Notes under the pieces: model-generated
What the model was told of the DNA's origin: nothing
The model's database searches: none
What the model saw: only the letters and a program-made list of their open reading frames with translations
Part shown: positions 47,475-59,600 of the stretch, piece after piece
Position numbering within the stretch: the stretch's first letter is position 1
How the letters are laid out: every line of letters starts with the position of its first letter
Position numbers and translations under genes: made by a program
Source: Gracilariopsis chorda
Taxonomy: Eukaryota; Rhodophyta; Florideophyceae; Gracilariales; Gracilariaceae
DNA length: 64,000 nucleotides
Direction: 5' to 3'
Assembly (NCBI GenBank): GCA_003194525.1
Contig: NBIV01000108.1
Coordinates: 124,001 to 188,000, forward strand

Positions 47475-49622
47475 TTAATACATCGCATCTGGTCTTCGGA
47501 CATACATTCGATCCGATTCTCTCGCAATAACTTCACACGCACGAGATACATCTGCTAGGCGCTTCTGTAGAGAATTGGAGCTTTCGTCCAAGTACTGCAG
47601 AGAATCCAAGTGAGCATTAAGAACAGATACAATCTGAGAGACCGTATCTCCCGCCCCTCCATCGCCTCGTGCGGAACTGCGGCCTCTGTTCAATTCTAGT
47701 ACTAGGTCCCTTAGAGTCAAAGCCATAGCGTCGAGCTCTTGCATAATTTCAAGTGATAATCTGTGCATAGATTCTCGCTCAGCATCCCCATAGAGTTTCG
47801 ACGACGTTCTATATGTTGAACGCGAATCAGTCTTCATCATAACATTCCCGATTTTACGGTCAACGTCCGCTTCAAGGGCATCCAACAGAGAGTGTAGTTC
47901 AGTTTGTTGTGAAAGAATAACATCAAGGTTGTTGGACAACTCCTTATGCGCAATCTGCAAAGCTTGAGCGTCTTTGTGAAGTGTTACTATCTTATCTTCA
48001 TTGGCCACAATTGCTCTGTCCCACTTTGATACCAGAGCCGCACCGCGTTGGAACTGCTCGGCAAGATCTGCAACTTCCTCGGTCCACTTGTTAACGACCT
48101 CGTCTAAACTAAGATCCTTGATATCAGATGGAACACTAAGAGGTTCTGCCTTTCCTTGAGCGCCTTGGCCTTGCGTTTGGCCTGGTTTTACTCCCGCGGA
48201 GCTTCCTCCACCGAAGAGTGCTAATGCATTGGACGATGAAGCGGCCAGCCCCAGGGACGGAACTTGAGCAGCGGCGGAGGCCGATCCAAGAACACCTGTA
48301 CTGGTTGTACCCAAAGCGGAAGATGTGAGAAGGAGTGAAGGGGCTGTGGAGGTTTTCTCAGAACCAGCTGAGGACTTTGTAGCGGCCCCAGCAGAGGTCG
48401 AAGGCTCAGATGTGGAGACACCACTAGCATTGCTGAATAACCCGGCGTTCGTAGCGTTCGCAGCGTTCGCAGCGTTCGAGGTTCCTGGTGCACTAGCTGA
48501 GGAAGCAGACGCAGATCCGAATGAACTGAACCCCTGAGATGACCCGGTGATTGAAGGTATTGCTGCAGGACTGGAGAATAGCGATTGCGCAGAGGCCGGT
48601 GCAGCCCCTAAACTGAAACCAGAAGAAGATTGAGGAGCCGAAGCGGACGGTGTTGAGCCTAGTGCGCTGGAGAAGTTAAAACCTTGAGAGGCTCCGCCAC
48701 CTGCTTTTTGCGTTGTAGATGGGGCCTCTGGAAGAGCTGGTGTTGTGTTAGTGTTGGAAGGAGAAAAAGAAAACCCGGAAGACTGCTGAGCGGAGGAAGG
48801 TGTCGTCGAAGGAAGAAAGCTGAACCCCGCTGATGCGGGGGCTTGTTGAGAGGCCGGCTGCCCAATACTGGACAGCGAAGGAGTTGCTTTCGTTGCACTC
48901 TGGAACGGTGTGTTGCCTGATCCATCAGTCGATTGGGCGACACTCGCAACAGGTGTCCCGAATGCAGAGGCTTTTGGTGCCACCGCTGTCAAGCTAGACG
49001 AAAAAGCAGTAGTTCCAGGCGTTCCAGATGCTGAAGCTCCAAGAGCTGCGGTTTGGAAGCCTCCTGATGCGAGAGGGGATGATGAAGGGGTGGCAAACAG
49101 GGATTGTGCCGGCGTTCCCGATGTTACGAACAGGGATCCGGAAGCAGGTTCGGGAGCTGGAGTTGATGCATTTCCGAACGGAGAAGGGCCGGGAGCGGCT
49201 CCCGATTGCACGGCTCCGAACAACGAAGAGGACGTAGGGGCCGAAAGCCCGAACAGAGATGATGATGGTGCGGCTACCGTGAGATTATTCGCTGTGGATG
49301 AACCGAACGGCGGAAACGCGGAAGAAGCTGGCATTGGAATAGATGACGAAGTCCCAGGTGTTGCTGTCGGTGCTGCCCCAAACGTTGGTGCGGACGCGGA
49401 GGAAGCGAATAATGAAGTGCTGGCAGGTGTCCCAAAAGTAGGAGCTGGAGTAGATCCAGACCCGAATAAAGACGAAGAAGATGATGGCGTTGCACCGAAG
49501 AGCCCCCCTGATGATGCATTGGTAGTAGATCCAAATAGCATGGGTTGTGATGAGGAGCCAAACAAAGATGATGAGCTACCACCGAAAGAAAATCCACTAC
49601 TGCTACCAGATTGGAACGCCAT
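47475..49622 (-). CDS. NUP62: FG-nucleoporin Nup62/Nsp1
   Basis: Central-channel nucleoporin of 715 residues. The N-terminal two-thirds (about 1-490) is Ser/Ala/Thr-rich, with many FG dipeptides in LFG, SFG, GFSF and PTFG contexts, forming the permeability barrier. The C-terminal Nsp1/Nup62 coiled-coil domain (about 500-715) begins SVPSDIKDLSLDEVVNKWTEEVADLAEQFQ and should assemble with Nup54- and Nup58-type partners. The segment KWDRAIVANEDKIVTLHKD is typical of the family. Highly repetitive FG codons make this region prone to length variation. Divergent from the PH-AGC kinase gene. Confidence 0.95.
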   Translation of the reverse strand: MAFQSGSSSGFSFGGSSSSLFGSSSQPMLFGSTTNASSGGLFGATPSSSSSLFGSGSTPAPTFGTPASTSLFASSASAPTFGAAPTATPGTSSSIPMPASSAFPPFGSSTANNLTVAAPSSSLFGLSAPTSSSLFGAVQSGAAPGPSPFGNASTPAPEPASGSLFVTSGTPAQSLFATPSSSPLASGGFQTAALGASASGTPGTTAFSSSLTAVAPKASAFGTPVASVAQSTDGSGNTPFQSATKATPSLSSIGQPASQQAPASAGFSFLPSTTPSSAQQSSGFSFSPSNTNTTPALPEAPSTTQKAGGGASQGFNFSSALGSTPSASAPQSSSGFSLGAAPASAQSLFSSPAAIPSITGSSQGFSSFGSASASSASAPGTSNAANAANATNAGLFSNASGVSTSEPSTSAGAATKSSAGSEKTSTAPSLLLTSSALGTTSTGVLGSASAAAQVPSLGLAASSSNALALFGGGSSAGVKPGQTQGQGAQGKAEPLSVPSDIKDLSLDEVVNKWTEEVADLAEQFQRGAALVSKWDRAIVANEDKIVTLHKDAQALQIAHKELSNNLDVILSQQTELHSLLDALEADVDRKIGNVMMKTDSRSTYRTSSKLYGDAERESMHRLSLEIMQELDAMALTLRDLVLELNRGRSSARGDGGAGDTVSQIVSVLNAHLDSLQYLDESSNSLQKRLADVSRACEVIARESDRMYVRRPDAMY

Positions 49623-50508
49623 CTTGTGGCGTGAAGCAGTTACGGACGGAGAAACGCAAATTGATCCGCACCTCGGGCGGTTAAGACTAGTTCATCTGCA
49701 GCTGCTTGTGCGAAGCTAGGGCTACACTCGACAAATACGAAGTGGGCAGGTTCGCAGACAAAAGGAGCAATACGGGATCAACTGCAATACCCTTGTAATG
49801 TTGTATGCTTCGTACTTCTCTTGGCTAGAACTGGCGCGTTTTTGAACTCGTGCAAAGAGTCCTGCATACAAAGCTGACATACCTACACAACGTCAGTATT
49901 GGTTCCACAGCCACTTCCCTTACACGTACACATAAATATTAAACGCATTAGCTTTAGGAGCGTGCCTAAAAAACCAGGCCGTGCCTGATCTAAGAAAAGA
50001 GCTGGTGTGGTTGGATGCACCCAGGAGACGAACTTCTCCATTCCTTTATCCAAGGTATTAGGCTACAGGCTAGACTTTTAACCCTAACCCTTTCTCTTTG
50101 TCTTCAGGTGTAACCATTTCCAGAAACAGCCGCGACAATCAAATCTTCTAATCTGGGCATGTTCAAGCCCACGACTGTTGGACATGGATTCATTCGTCGG
50201 ACGGCTATGCAAAGAAGTACGCACGCGTTGTGGAACTTTCATACGTATCCCAAACTGGAGTGCTGCCAATCTTTGCTCGGTGTCAGCGCATGCGGCGCCG
50301 CCGCACTTGTTATTGCCTTGAATTCATCTACAAGAACACAGATTCGATACCCTCCGAACGGTTTTATGCACGACAATACCAACGCCCTGCACTTCCATGA
50401 AGAACAAGTTTTCTGATTATCAGAAGTGAAGTTTTTGTTTCGCTCGCACCTTGTCGACAGCATCATTCACACGTGAATACCAGCATACCGCAGCATACAA
50501 TCTGTCCA
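49623..50508. promoter_or_regulatory. Divergent intergenic region Nup62 / PH-AGC kinase
   Basis: 886 bp. A short telomere-like segment TAACCCTAACCC lies at 50079-50090; telo-boxes of this type occur in plant promoters of translation and cell-cycle genes. No gene is supported. Confidence 0.35.
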
Positions 50509-52188
50509 ATGCCCGAATGGAATTTTCTCCGCTACCCGCTACAACGTAGTTCTGCAACGCTACCGTTTGAGCCTGAAGCCCCAAATCCAAAAAGCTCTCA
50601 ATCTCTTCGAGTACACCAGGATGTAAACCAACTCTTTTTGTTCAAGAGGCTCGCCATTCACGCTCAGGGATCCTTATACCACAAACCTTCAGTCCTTCAC
50701 CGTTCGAAGTTGTATCATGCCCAGCTGAGAAGTTTTACTATCGTTGCATTTCGAGATGAAACACGCGCTAACGCACAAGACTCTGACTTAGATGATGTTA
50801 TGGGTGTTCTTCCCATACATAAATATCGCTTTCACTTGACCCAGAAGAACAATGGCTGCTCCCGCATATATATCACTCCGCATCGTTCAAATTCTTCTCA
50901 AGACCCGTTATTGTACATCAAGTTGCAAGATGATATGCAAAGGAGACAATGGACCCGAGCGCTGGCCACTTTGACTTCATCTCATTTACCCACTCTACCC
51001 AGCCTTAGCGTACAGGCGACAATAGGATCCGGTTTCAGTTCAAAGGTGCTAATGATTCAGTCATCTCATGATGATAAGTACTACGCCCTCAAAGTTATTC
51101 AAAAGGCGCCCATCCTGAAGTCCGTTGCTGCATTTACTCATGTCGCCGCCGAGCGGGAGATCATGGCCAAAGTAGGTCCCCATCCATTCGTTATTCCTCT
51201 TTGTTTCGCTTTCCAAACCCGCAACTGTCTGTACATGGCAACCCCGTTTTGTGCAGGCGGAGATTTGGCGTCGTACATGCGAGGAAAGCTTGACCAACCT
51301 GATCAACCTACAGTGATTGTGCACCAATCCAAAATCTATAGCGTCTCTCCCTCTCATCTCCCTGAATGGCAAGCACGCCTCATAACAGCGGAAGTGATTC
51401 TAGGGCTAGAGCATCTACATATGCATGGGATTGTGTATCGAGATTTGAAGCTGGAAAACGTTTTTATCGATGGTACTGGTCACATCAAAATAGGAGACTT
51501 AGGTCTGTCCAAATATCTTGAAGGAAACAGTGTTGGCACTGGGCGCTTGAGAACGAAGACTATCTGCGGCACTCGCAATTACGTCGCCCCGGAAATGCTC
51601 ATGGGTACTGCGTATTCGTTTGAAGTGGATTTGTGGAGTCTAGGTGTGATGCTGTATCGTATTTTGGTGGGGGAATATCCGTACAGGGCAGCCAAGGCCA
51701 AAGACTTGTTTGAAATAATCAAGTTTGATAGCGTTGCTATTCCACCATGGTTGTCTCCTGAAGCTACGGACCTTCTGAAAGGTTTACTTCGAAAGAATCC
51801 GAATGACAGACTGACGATTAATTCTGTTAAGAAACATCCCTTCTTTCGCGACTTGAATTGGTGCGGTGTTCTTAACCTACGATACGAAGCAAGTGTTCCT
51901 GATATCCATGCTGGTGTGACCCCTATGGATGCGCTGCACAATTTTGACCTCCGGCACTTAGAGGACGCAACTGTTGGAGAGTTCACTCCCGAGTCGAACA
52001 AAATCAAAGCCCAACGAATTTCTCAGTATATTGCTCTTGACAATGTACTGATTGGGTTTGAGTACGTACGCTCAACTTTGGAGAATATGGCATCTCCCCT
52101 TTCGTTAATAGCAACGTCTGGAAGTCTTTTCTCGAAGCTTGCTTCCATTGATAGTGATCCCAGCCCTCCTTGGATCGGTCCACGATGA
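50509..52188 (+). CDS. PH-domain AGC protein kinase, copy A (Akt-like architecture)
   Basis: A 559-residue Ser/Thr kinase. Residues about 40-158 look like a PH domain (LFLFKRLAIHAQG..., Tyr/His-rich strands, closing helix QRRQWTRALATL). The kinase domain (about 168-445) has the Gly loop TIGSGFSSKV, K195 in YALKV, a Glu in AEREIM, YRDLKLEN (D312), KIGDLGL (D330, with DLG instead of DFG), activation segment TICGTRNYVAPEM and DLWSLGVMLYRIL. An AGC-type C-terminal tail carries FDLRHLEDATVGEF and a hydrophobic-motif-like LIGFEYVR. PH plus AGC suggests recruitment by phosphoinositides as in Akt; the lipid ligand is not shown. The frame is open upstream to a GTG at 50473; I take the first ATG, 50509. 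A diverged paralogue lies 2.7 kb downstream. Confidence 0.88.
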   Translation: MPEWNFLRYPLQRSSATLPFEPEAPNPKSSQSLRVHQDVNQLFLFKRLAIHAQGSLYHKPSVLHRSKLYHAQLRSFTIVAFRDETRANAQDSDLDDVMGVLPIHKYRFHLTQKNNGCSRIYITPHRSNSSQDPLLYIKLQDDMQRRQWTRALATLTSSHLPTLPSLSVQATIGSGFSSKVLMIQSSHDDKYYALKVIQKAPILKSVAAFTHVAAEREIMAKVGPHPFVIPLCFAFQTRNCLYMATPFCAGGDLASYMRGKLDQPDQPTVIVHQSKIYSVSPSHLPEWQARLITAEVILGLEHLHMHGIVYRDLKLENVFIDGTGHIKIGDLGLSKYLEGNSVGTGRLRTKTICGTRNYVAPEMLMGTAYSFEVDLWSLGVMLYRILVGEYPYRAAKAKDLFEIIKFDSVAIPPWLSPEATDLLKGLLRKNPNDRLTINSVKKHPFFRDLNWCGVLNLRYEASVPDIHAGVTPMDALHNFDLRHLEDATVGEFTPESNKIKAQRISQYIALDNVLIGFEYVRSTLENMASPLSLIATSGSLFSKLASIDSDPSPPWIGPR

Positions 52189-54874
52189 TCTCAAGCAAAT
52201 GGAACTGCCCGTATGTTGAAATACCGAGAAGGTCACGTTATGATGATGACCTGAAGTAGAATTGCAACCAAGAGTTGATCCATGAAAACCTGTTTCAATC
52301 TTGTGTATTCATACTGCGCACATTCGTGAAGATTATCTATTTCCCTATTTCACTGCTCTGTTAAGAACAAATGCGCTCTCTCTTCCAATAGAGGTTGCCT
52401 TCCATAAACTATGTTATCTGATTCTGGCATACCATCTTGAAATTATTTACACAAATGAGTGTAGAGAAAGTTCGAATCAAGCGATTCTGCATACAGTTTC
52501 AGTCACTAAACCTCGTCAGATCAGAAAGTTCGAAGTCCCTTGTCACACGAAAGTTGACATTCCGGTGCAGTTCTTGATCTTGATATCCCAAGAAGAGCAA
52601 AATCGATAACAGGGTGGAAAACATAAAGCCATAGGTAGCGTTCTTATCCCTTTGGATACATTTTCAGTTCATAGGAAGTGTCTACTCATCTGATTTATAT
52701 CGCTCAGTAAAACTTTCGGGTCGCCCTAAATGTCTTTCAGTCTGTTTGTCGAGCGACTGTCAGAGTTCCTAATTCGAGATGGTCTGCGAGAAAAGTGAAG
52801 TTATCCCTAAAACAAGTTATGTTAAAGTTCCAAGTGGGTGTGTATGTTCCACTCAAGTGTCTACACATATGGCACAGGGCATTAATCCGTCTACGATGGC
52901 GTCCCGATTTTAGCTGATTCGAATCAGAGGAAAGCGATATGAATGCACATCTGGATTTGTCTGGACACAAAAGAGATCCAGGTATGGGACAGCTCAGATT
53001 TTGCGTTGTGGATGAAATCGGGCTTCTACTTCACTGCGAATATACTCAGATTTCTTTCAGTCACTCCACGCTTTCTACTGTCATAAAGTTCTGAAATGAT
53101 TTCTTCCGCATCTGTCATCGAAATGAGTCACGGATCACTTAACTGCCTTCTTTGCGCTTCCTCGGGGTATTTATTCAGAATCAGAAGCTTTTTTCTAAAA
53201 GGCTATTGTACTTCCACTCTGCTTCCACGACATGAACAAAGGCGACAGTATGGGAAGTCTTGACTTCTTCAATATGATTGAAACGTAAGATGCGGAATAC
53301 AAGAACTTAACAGGATGTGAGTTACTGCAAGGGACTCCCAGGGATGGTGACTTGGGATGACATCGGTAATGAAGAAATTGGATGGTATGGTGTCGGATTG
53401 CCTAAGAAAAGAGAAGGTTGTTGATAAGAATCCTGCCATGCTTCTGGAATCCGTAGCACTTACAAGCTGGTACAAGGGAAGGCTACAGGAAAATCATGCA
53501 CACCGCGTAGTAAAACACGCTGTCTAGGATAGCAGCTCGTAGGCAGATTGTGAAGAAAGCCGTCTCTTGGTTCTCTCTGTCTTCCATGAGGAAAGAATTT
53601 CCGTTGTCCTGTACTATGTGTGTGTGTTTACGGGTACGTGCCTCTAATTCCAAGGCAGCGCGGTATTCGCTTTCTACAAGTAGAATGCTAATTATCTATT
53701 CGACGGCCAAATTCCCCTTATAGACCCAATCGCATCTCCATTTGGCTTCCTCATCCGGCGTAACTTTACAGTGTTTTATAGCCTTTTCGGAAGGTCGGCA
53801 CACCTCGACGGGCGAAACTGCATGTGCCCAGAGCGGGACTCGCTATCTTGCAGTGGTCCCCCACCACAACGGTATCCAGCGCAAAGCGATTTAGCATCGT
53901 GATTCCAGATCGGCTACGACAACTGTGACGCCCCGCATTCTTGTACTATGGAGGAAGCAGGGGGGCCTTCGTTGGCATTTGTCTAAAAGAGGTCACACAG
54001 AACACTTTGGCTGTTCGGAATTAGAAAGTTGTAGATGTTCTACATTCAGATGTCACACTCAAAACAGTTGTCCTAACCCCATGCTGGAGAACTTTGAAAG
54101 GCGTAAAGCCAATCGGCAACAAACAGAGAAACTCGAATTTCCCCCAAGGAAGATGGGGTTTCTCCGAGACAACACCCAACTCTTTCAGTAAGAAGGCTGC
54201 TTCTCCTTACGGGTGTGAGCGAACAGCTATCAGCAACTCCTTGTCCGTTTACTTGATATTCTAATAGGTATTGAAACATAGATTAGTGTATAACAACGGC
54301 ACTTGCCACGAAATGTGTGTCTTTCACACCCGTTTGCTTGAGTTCTCCAAAGAATGGGAACCTAGAAAAGACTGCTTAGAGTCCACGTGTGACCTGATTT
54401 GGGATGCGTCGTGGTATAACTATCCTTGGGTAAATTAGTCGCTTCCATGGCAAGAGTCAACCAAACTGAACTCGATATTTGGTGATATACAGTTACAAGC
54501 GGTTGTAGGAGTGACTCTCAACTTTGAGATGTCTTGTACGGTTGGGCTTAGCCTTATTTGGCCTAACGATGACGTCACATTCATACGATCTCTAAGATTA
54601 GTCCAAGAACGGAAACTTGACTAGCACTGCTTTATCGCTGTCCATTAATCATATCTGAATCAGTCAAGAGGTCTTTAGGGGCCAAAACATATGTCAATTC
54701 GTGCATATTCCATAACTAGAATCCACTGTTCAAGCCAAGAGTTCAAATGCTCTCTGTATGACCCCTAGGATTTCTTGATTTCGGCTCCGAGATTGAGAGT
54801 AGCAACGAACTGCGGTTCACTGTCCTCAAGTTTGCTTTTTAGGAAGCACAAGCGCACCAACACTTGGAATAAGC
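52189..54874. other. Gene-free stretch between the two kinase paralogues
   Basis: 2.7 kb without recognisable coding sequence. Dispersed-repeat copy 3 lies at about 53715-53850. The rest shows nothing I can name. Confidence 0.5.
53715..53850 (+). repeat. Dispersed repeat, copy 3
   Basis: GACCCAATCGCATCTCCATTTGG...GGCACACCTCGACGGGCG matches the pattern of copies near 1932-2080 and 36755-36890. An insertion separates the two conserved blocks compared with copy 2. Confidence 0.5.
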
Positions 54875-56627
54875 ATGCCAGAGAGGGGCGTTCGACATCA
54901 TCAAAACGCTGAAATCGATATTGATAGGCAAACTAACATGGATGTCAAAACTCCTCGTCGCCACGTACCTCGATCTCTGGCGGCACATTATGCTTCACTG
55001 CCAGATAAGAAAGGGTTAGCAAATTCGAACGAGCATCTAATCCTCTTTAAAGGTCAGCGTTTAATAGCCTTTGGAGATGCTTATTTCAAAACAACAAGGT
55101 TTCAGAGAACAAAACGGTACTACGCCGAACTACGAGGGAGCACTGTTGTCTTGTTCCGATCTGAGGTTGAAGATAATCCTAATGCATCTTCGATTGAAGA
55201 TGTAATAAGCGTCTTTCCGCTTAATCAGTATTTTTTTTTGCATCGAGCAGCGAGACGATGGTATTTCCAGAGTTTGTGTGGGACATGACAGGTTCATCGA
55301 AAACGAAATAATGTACATACGGATAAAACGCAATGAAGAGGAACTTCAAGAATGGAGAAAAGGGCTCACTGAAATCATCAAGTACCCACTACCGAATTTG
55401 TCTACGTTAAGAATTGAATCTATTATTGGCAGAGGGGGGGGTGGAAAGGTATTTGTTGTTCAGTCAAGACAAGATGGGAAGCTATACGCGCTCAAGGTCA
55501 TTGATAAGCTTCAAACTTTCAAAACCGCAAAGGCATTTAGACACGTATCGTCGGAGAGGCTTATTATGGAGAGATTTGGCAGGCATCCTTTTCTTCTACA
55601 TGTTGAATTCGCCTTTCAATCTGATGCAAATTTGTTCATTGGTTCCCAGTTTTGCCCAGGGGGAGATCTTGCGTCGTATATTAGGCAGAAAGGGAACAGA
55701 AGTATACCCTATGACGGAAAAGACTACATTGGATCAGTGCAAACTGGTCGCCCAAGGCGATATCCAAGATTGACTGAAGAACAAACAAGGTCCATCGCTT
55801 GCGAAATTGTTCTTGGGTTAGAACATCTGCATTCAAAAGGTGTCGTTTATCGTGATTTGAAACCGGAGAACATCTTCATCGATGAAGATGGTCACCTAAA
55901 GATCGGGGATTATGGACTTGCGAAGTTACTCGAGGAGCCTAGTTCTGGAACCCGAAGCCTCAGAACTGCAAGCGTATGCGGGACGAGGAATTATCTTTCC
56001 CCAGAGATGTTAGCGGGTAAACCGTACTCCTACGAGTCGGATATGTGGAGTTTTGGAGTCATGCTGTACAGAATCATGATCGGTGCGTTCCCTTTCGACG
56101 CAAACAGAACCAAGGAAGTGTTTCAACGAATCAAAAAGGATACGTTAGACACGCCAAACTGGCTTTCTACTGAAGCTCGAGAGCTTCTACGAGGTCTCTT
56201 GCAAAAGGATCCAAGAAAAAGACTTACTGCAGAAAGGATGAAAAGAATGCCATTCTTTGCAAAGGTCGACTGGGACGCCGTCCTACGAAAGAATTGCTCT
56301 CCTAGCATTTCGGATGTCTCTGTAGGTGATAGACTATCTGACGTATTGGAAAATTTTGATCTCACAAAACTGGAAGGCATAAGTGTTGGTGATTACATGT
56401 ATGGTCATATTGAAGAAGCAACACCCGCGACTGCTCCATCACACAAGAGGGACCCTCGGGGAATACTGATTGGTTTTGAGTACGCACACAAAGACGAAGA
56501 TAGACTGAATGATGGTCCAGAGCTTTTGGTGAAGACACGAAGTGGTGGATTGTTTTCCAGGATTACTTCCTTGGACTTCGACCAGCTCCCGTCTCCTAGA
56601 GGAATATTTTCAAGTGGAAGCAAGTAA
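54875..56627 (+). CDS. PH-domain AGC protein kinase, copy B, interrupted by a one-base frameshift
   Basis: Paralogue of copy A in two overlapping frames. The first (from ATG 54875) covers the N-terminus and first half of the PH domain, and stops at 55288. The second is open across that stop to 56627 and covers the rest of PH, the kinase domain and the AGC tail. Reading the T9 run at 55231-55239 as T8 restores an alignment to copy A straight through the junction (FFCIEQRDDGISRV against HLTQKNNGCSRI). Kinase motifs: GRGGGGKVF, YALKVIDK, YRDLKPEN, KIGDYGLAK (DYG instead of DFG), SVCGTRNYLSPEM and DMWSFGVMLYRIM. The tail has ILIGFEYA. Homopolymer position favours a sequencing error or recent mutation; intact kinase motifs argue against long decay. 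Confidence 0.8.
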
Positions 56628-59600
56628 TCGGCTTGGGCTATTGATCTCTTACCACCCGAAGTGTCCGCGCTAGCCCTGCCCTTCGCACTGAAAGCATTGC
56701 GTGATTATCGACGACTGGTATATCAATACCATTGATTCAATAGTGCTAGATAGTGACGACGTTAGATAGCATCACGCACAAATCCAGGATTCACAATCAA
56801 CCTTTGAATTTAAACCCTAGCATCGAGTAAGATAGACAAGACTTATGTTCCATCCACCATCAATATGATCGGCAGCAAATCACGTTAAGATGAAAAAGGC
56901 AATGACAGTACATAATACCGGGTGATGCCGTTTGTCCATAGCATGTTAGGAATTGAAGATGGGAGCAAAACAGTTTTTGATTTGCATTACACTTCAACAG
57001 ATAAAAAGACGATATGAGCTTTTCGTCCTTCGTGGCCTTCGCGATGTTAGAAGCTAGTCCTTGGAAATATCAAAGGCAGATTTAGGACTGTTCAGAACTT
57101 CGAGTCAAGTTCTCCGAGAAGAGAGTTCCTTAGTCAAAAAAATGTTCACATCTTCAGACAGAAGCGGCTAATGCGTCAACCACAATGAGACAATCACCAT
57201 GAATGTTTCTGGACCTTTGATTAGACTTGCTTTTTCGAAAGATGTGCTTTCCTGTTCATCTGCATGGACAACTTTAAATCCACCGACAGCAATGTACCAA
57301 GGTACAATGATGTAGATTAGTACCTTTGAACTGTGTTGCCCCAACACAAACATCATGAGATGGTAAGTGGTGATACCCAGAGACGAAGTTTGAGAGAGTT
57401 CGGGAAATAATTAGGCGGTGGGTGGCGAAGTTCCCTTTCTTGAAGAACCAAGAAGAAGACGAAGACAACTCTACCACATGTTCAGATGGAGGCATTATGC
57501 GCTTAAATCGTACCCTGCTACGTCCCAGGAAATATACTTCTGGAAATGCCCAATTTGCACTGCAGCGGTCGAATCCCTAGCTGAAGAACTAAGTGGGTTA
57601 ACGATCTAAATTTCGCTTGGCAGCATATATGTACAGTTATCTACTACTGTAGTTGTCTTTTGCTCATCGCAAACGATTAAATATCAGATGGATGTTTCTC
57701 TCGAAGAGAGGAGGATATCGAGGTAGGTAGGTAGCTACTTGTCCCTTAATGCCGCAATGAGGCATCATGATGAGCCCCGCATAGGACAACAACTTCAACT
57801 GGACTTCATAGAAAGAGTTAATAATATGCAGAGTACACACTGACTATTTAAATTTGTACTTCCACTCGTTTCTGGCTCTCAACTTGCCAATAGACCGCAT
57901 GATAACCATTCTCTGGAATACGAGATGGAATGGTCATCAGGCACCTCGGCTTGAGGCATGTTGAATATCAAGAAGAGATCTTGTGTCATTCTTGGTGGTG
58001 TACCACATACTTTCGACGGTTCATTCAACAGAATTGGAAGCTATTAGAGTCCTTTGGAGACGCAGTCGCTAGACGCCGCAGATGTAGATAGACCTCGTGA
58101 AACAAAGATACATGCGCCCATTTCTTTGCCGAGCATGTCCAACGCCTAATCTCGTGGTAACGTACCGTATTTGAACAAGAAGCAGAACAGTTATAGGTGA
58201 ACGCTATCTGAGGACATGTTCCGTCCGGCGGCTTTGAAGCCATTCACTGCCTGCTGCTAGTAGCGGACTACCTACGCTGTTGGTAGCTACTGAAAATGTA
58301 GATCGTAAGGGCCACTAACACCAACCCAGCAAGGCTCTGCATATAAAGACCAACACCGCTTGAGTCCTGTTGGACTGGAGAGCTGATGGTAAATGAGAAG
58401 CACGACCACAACCATCCCTCATTGCTATGCCTTGCCTCTTGTTTCCTCTTCCCTGGTCCTTACTAGCAACCTACGCTTCCTTGTCCTCTTTTGCTCCATT
58501 CCTCATCTTCTCTGCATTTTTTTTTGTGCAGTCCAGCGCCTGCAACTCCGCAGGGCGCATCAGACCTGTAACGGTACTGAACCCGCAAGTGTCACCTGTC
58601 TAAAACTACCAGGGGTAAAGCAAATTGTATAGCGAACCTGTTACGGCAGGGCGAAAAGTGTGAGCAGTGAGAGATTTGGCGAGCTCGCGCAGAATGACCA
58701 CAGAAGTGTATGGTCTGGGAGCGAAAGAGCTCCATCATCATGATCTTTCTTCATGATGATGATGAAGAAAGACTTACGTGCACCTTCCGCATCCTGGCCG
58801 CATTGGCTCACCCTGCCTGTATAATTATTATTGCCCACCCAACGTAACCAGCATTCACGAATGAAGGTAGTTTACGGTTGATACAGTGTACTGTACCTGA
58901 TGGGTTAGAGCAGAATCTGCTCATCTGATGACATCCCCTCGACAGCAAAAAAGCAGGTGTCATAAACTGTACGGGTTGGCTGCAAAGATTTCCTGGTAAC
59001 TCTCTTAGCCTTCCTGTCCCAACGCTACCCTTTTTGCGGCGAGTAACGAAGGGTGGAGAACAAGAGTTCAATGCAGATGTATCATACCACTGTATTCCTT
59101 TTCAAGATATTGAAGTTGTTACCGTTACAATTGTAAACTTGTCACAGTGTGAACCGTTTAACCCTTCATCCGTAGTTTCTTTCTTGCGGCTGAAAGCTTA
59201 ACACCCACCGTTGAAGGGCCGACGTTGCTGTTGCAAATGTCAGCGTGTCAAAGGGTGGCGTTGAACTCCCGACTTACCACAAAATCGCCAGTGCAAAGGC
59301 ATTCGGACCACAAACCGTTTTTCTGTGCATTTCGGGTGGCCTTCACTCCCGTCTCAGAAACACAGTGGGCCTCCACAACCAGAACATGGACAGCCTACAC
59401 ATACTTGCATCCCAAATAGACGACTCCCAGTGAGACAGAAAGGGTTACAAGAAGCATATCCCACTCCTTCGGCGCCGAAAAAGCTTGACGTGTTCGGCAT
59501 TGGGGAGGGTAGACGGGCTGTCGCTCTTGAGATCTTTTTGGGACACGTGGTATTTCATCACCCTCAACTGACTATCGTCTGTAACAAAAACATTTTTCCA

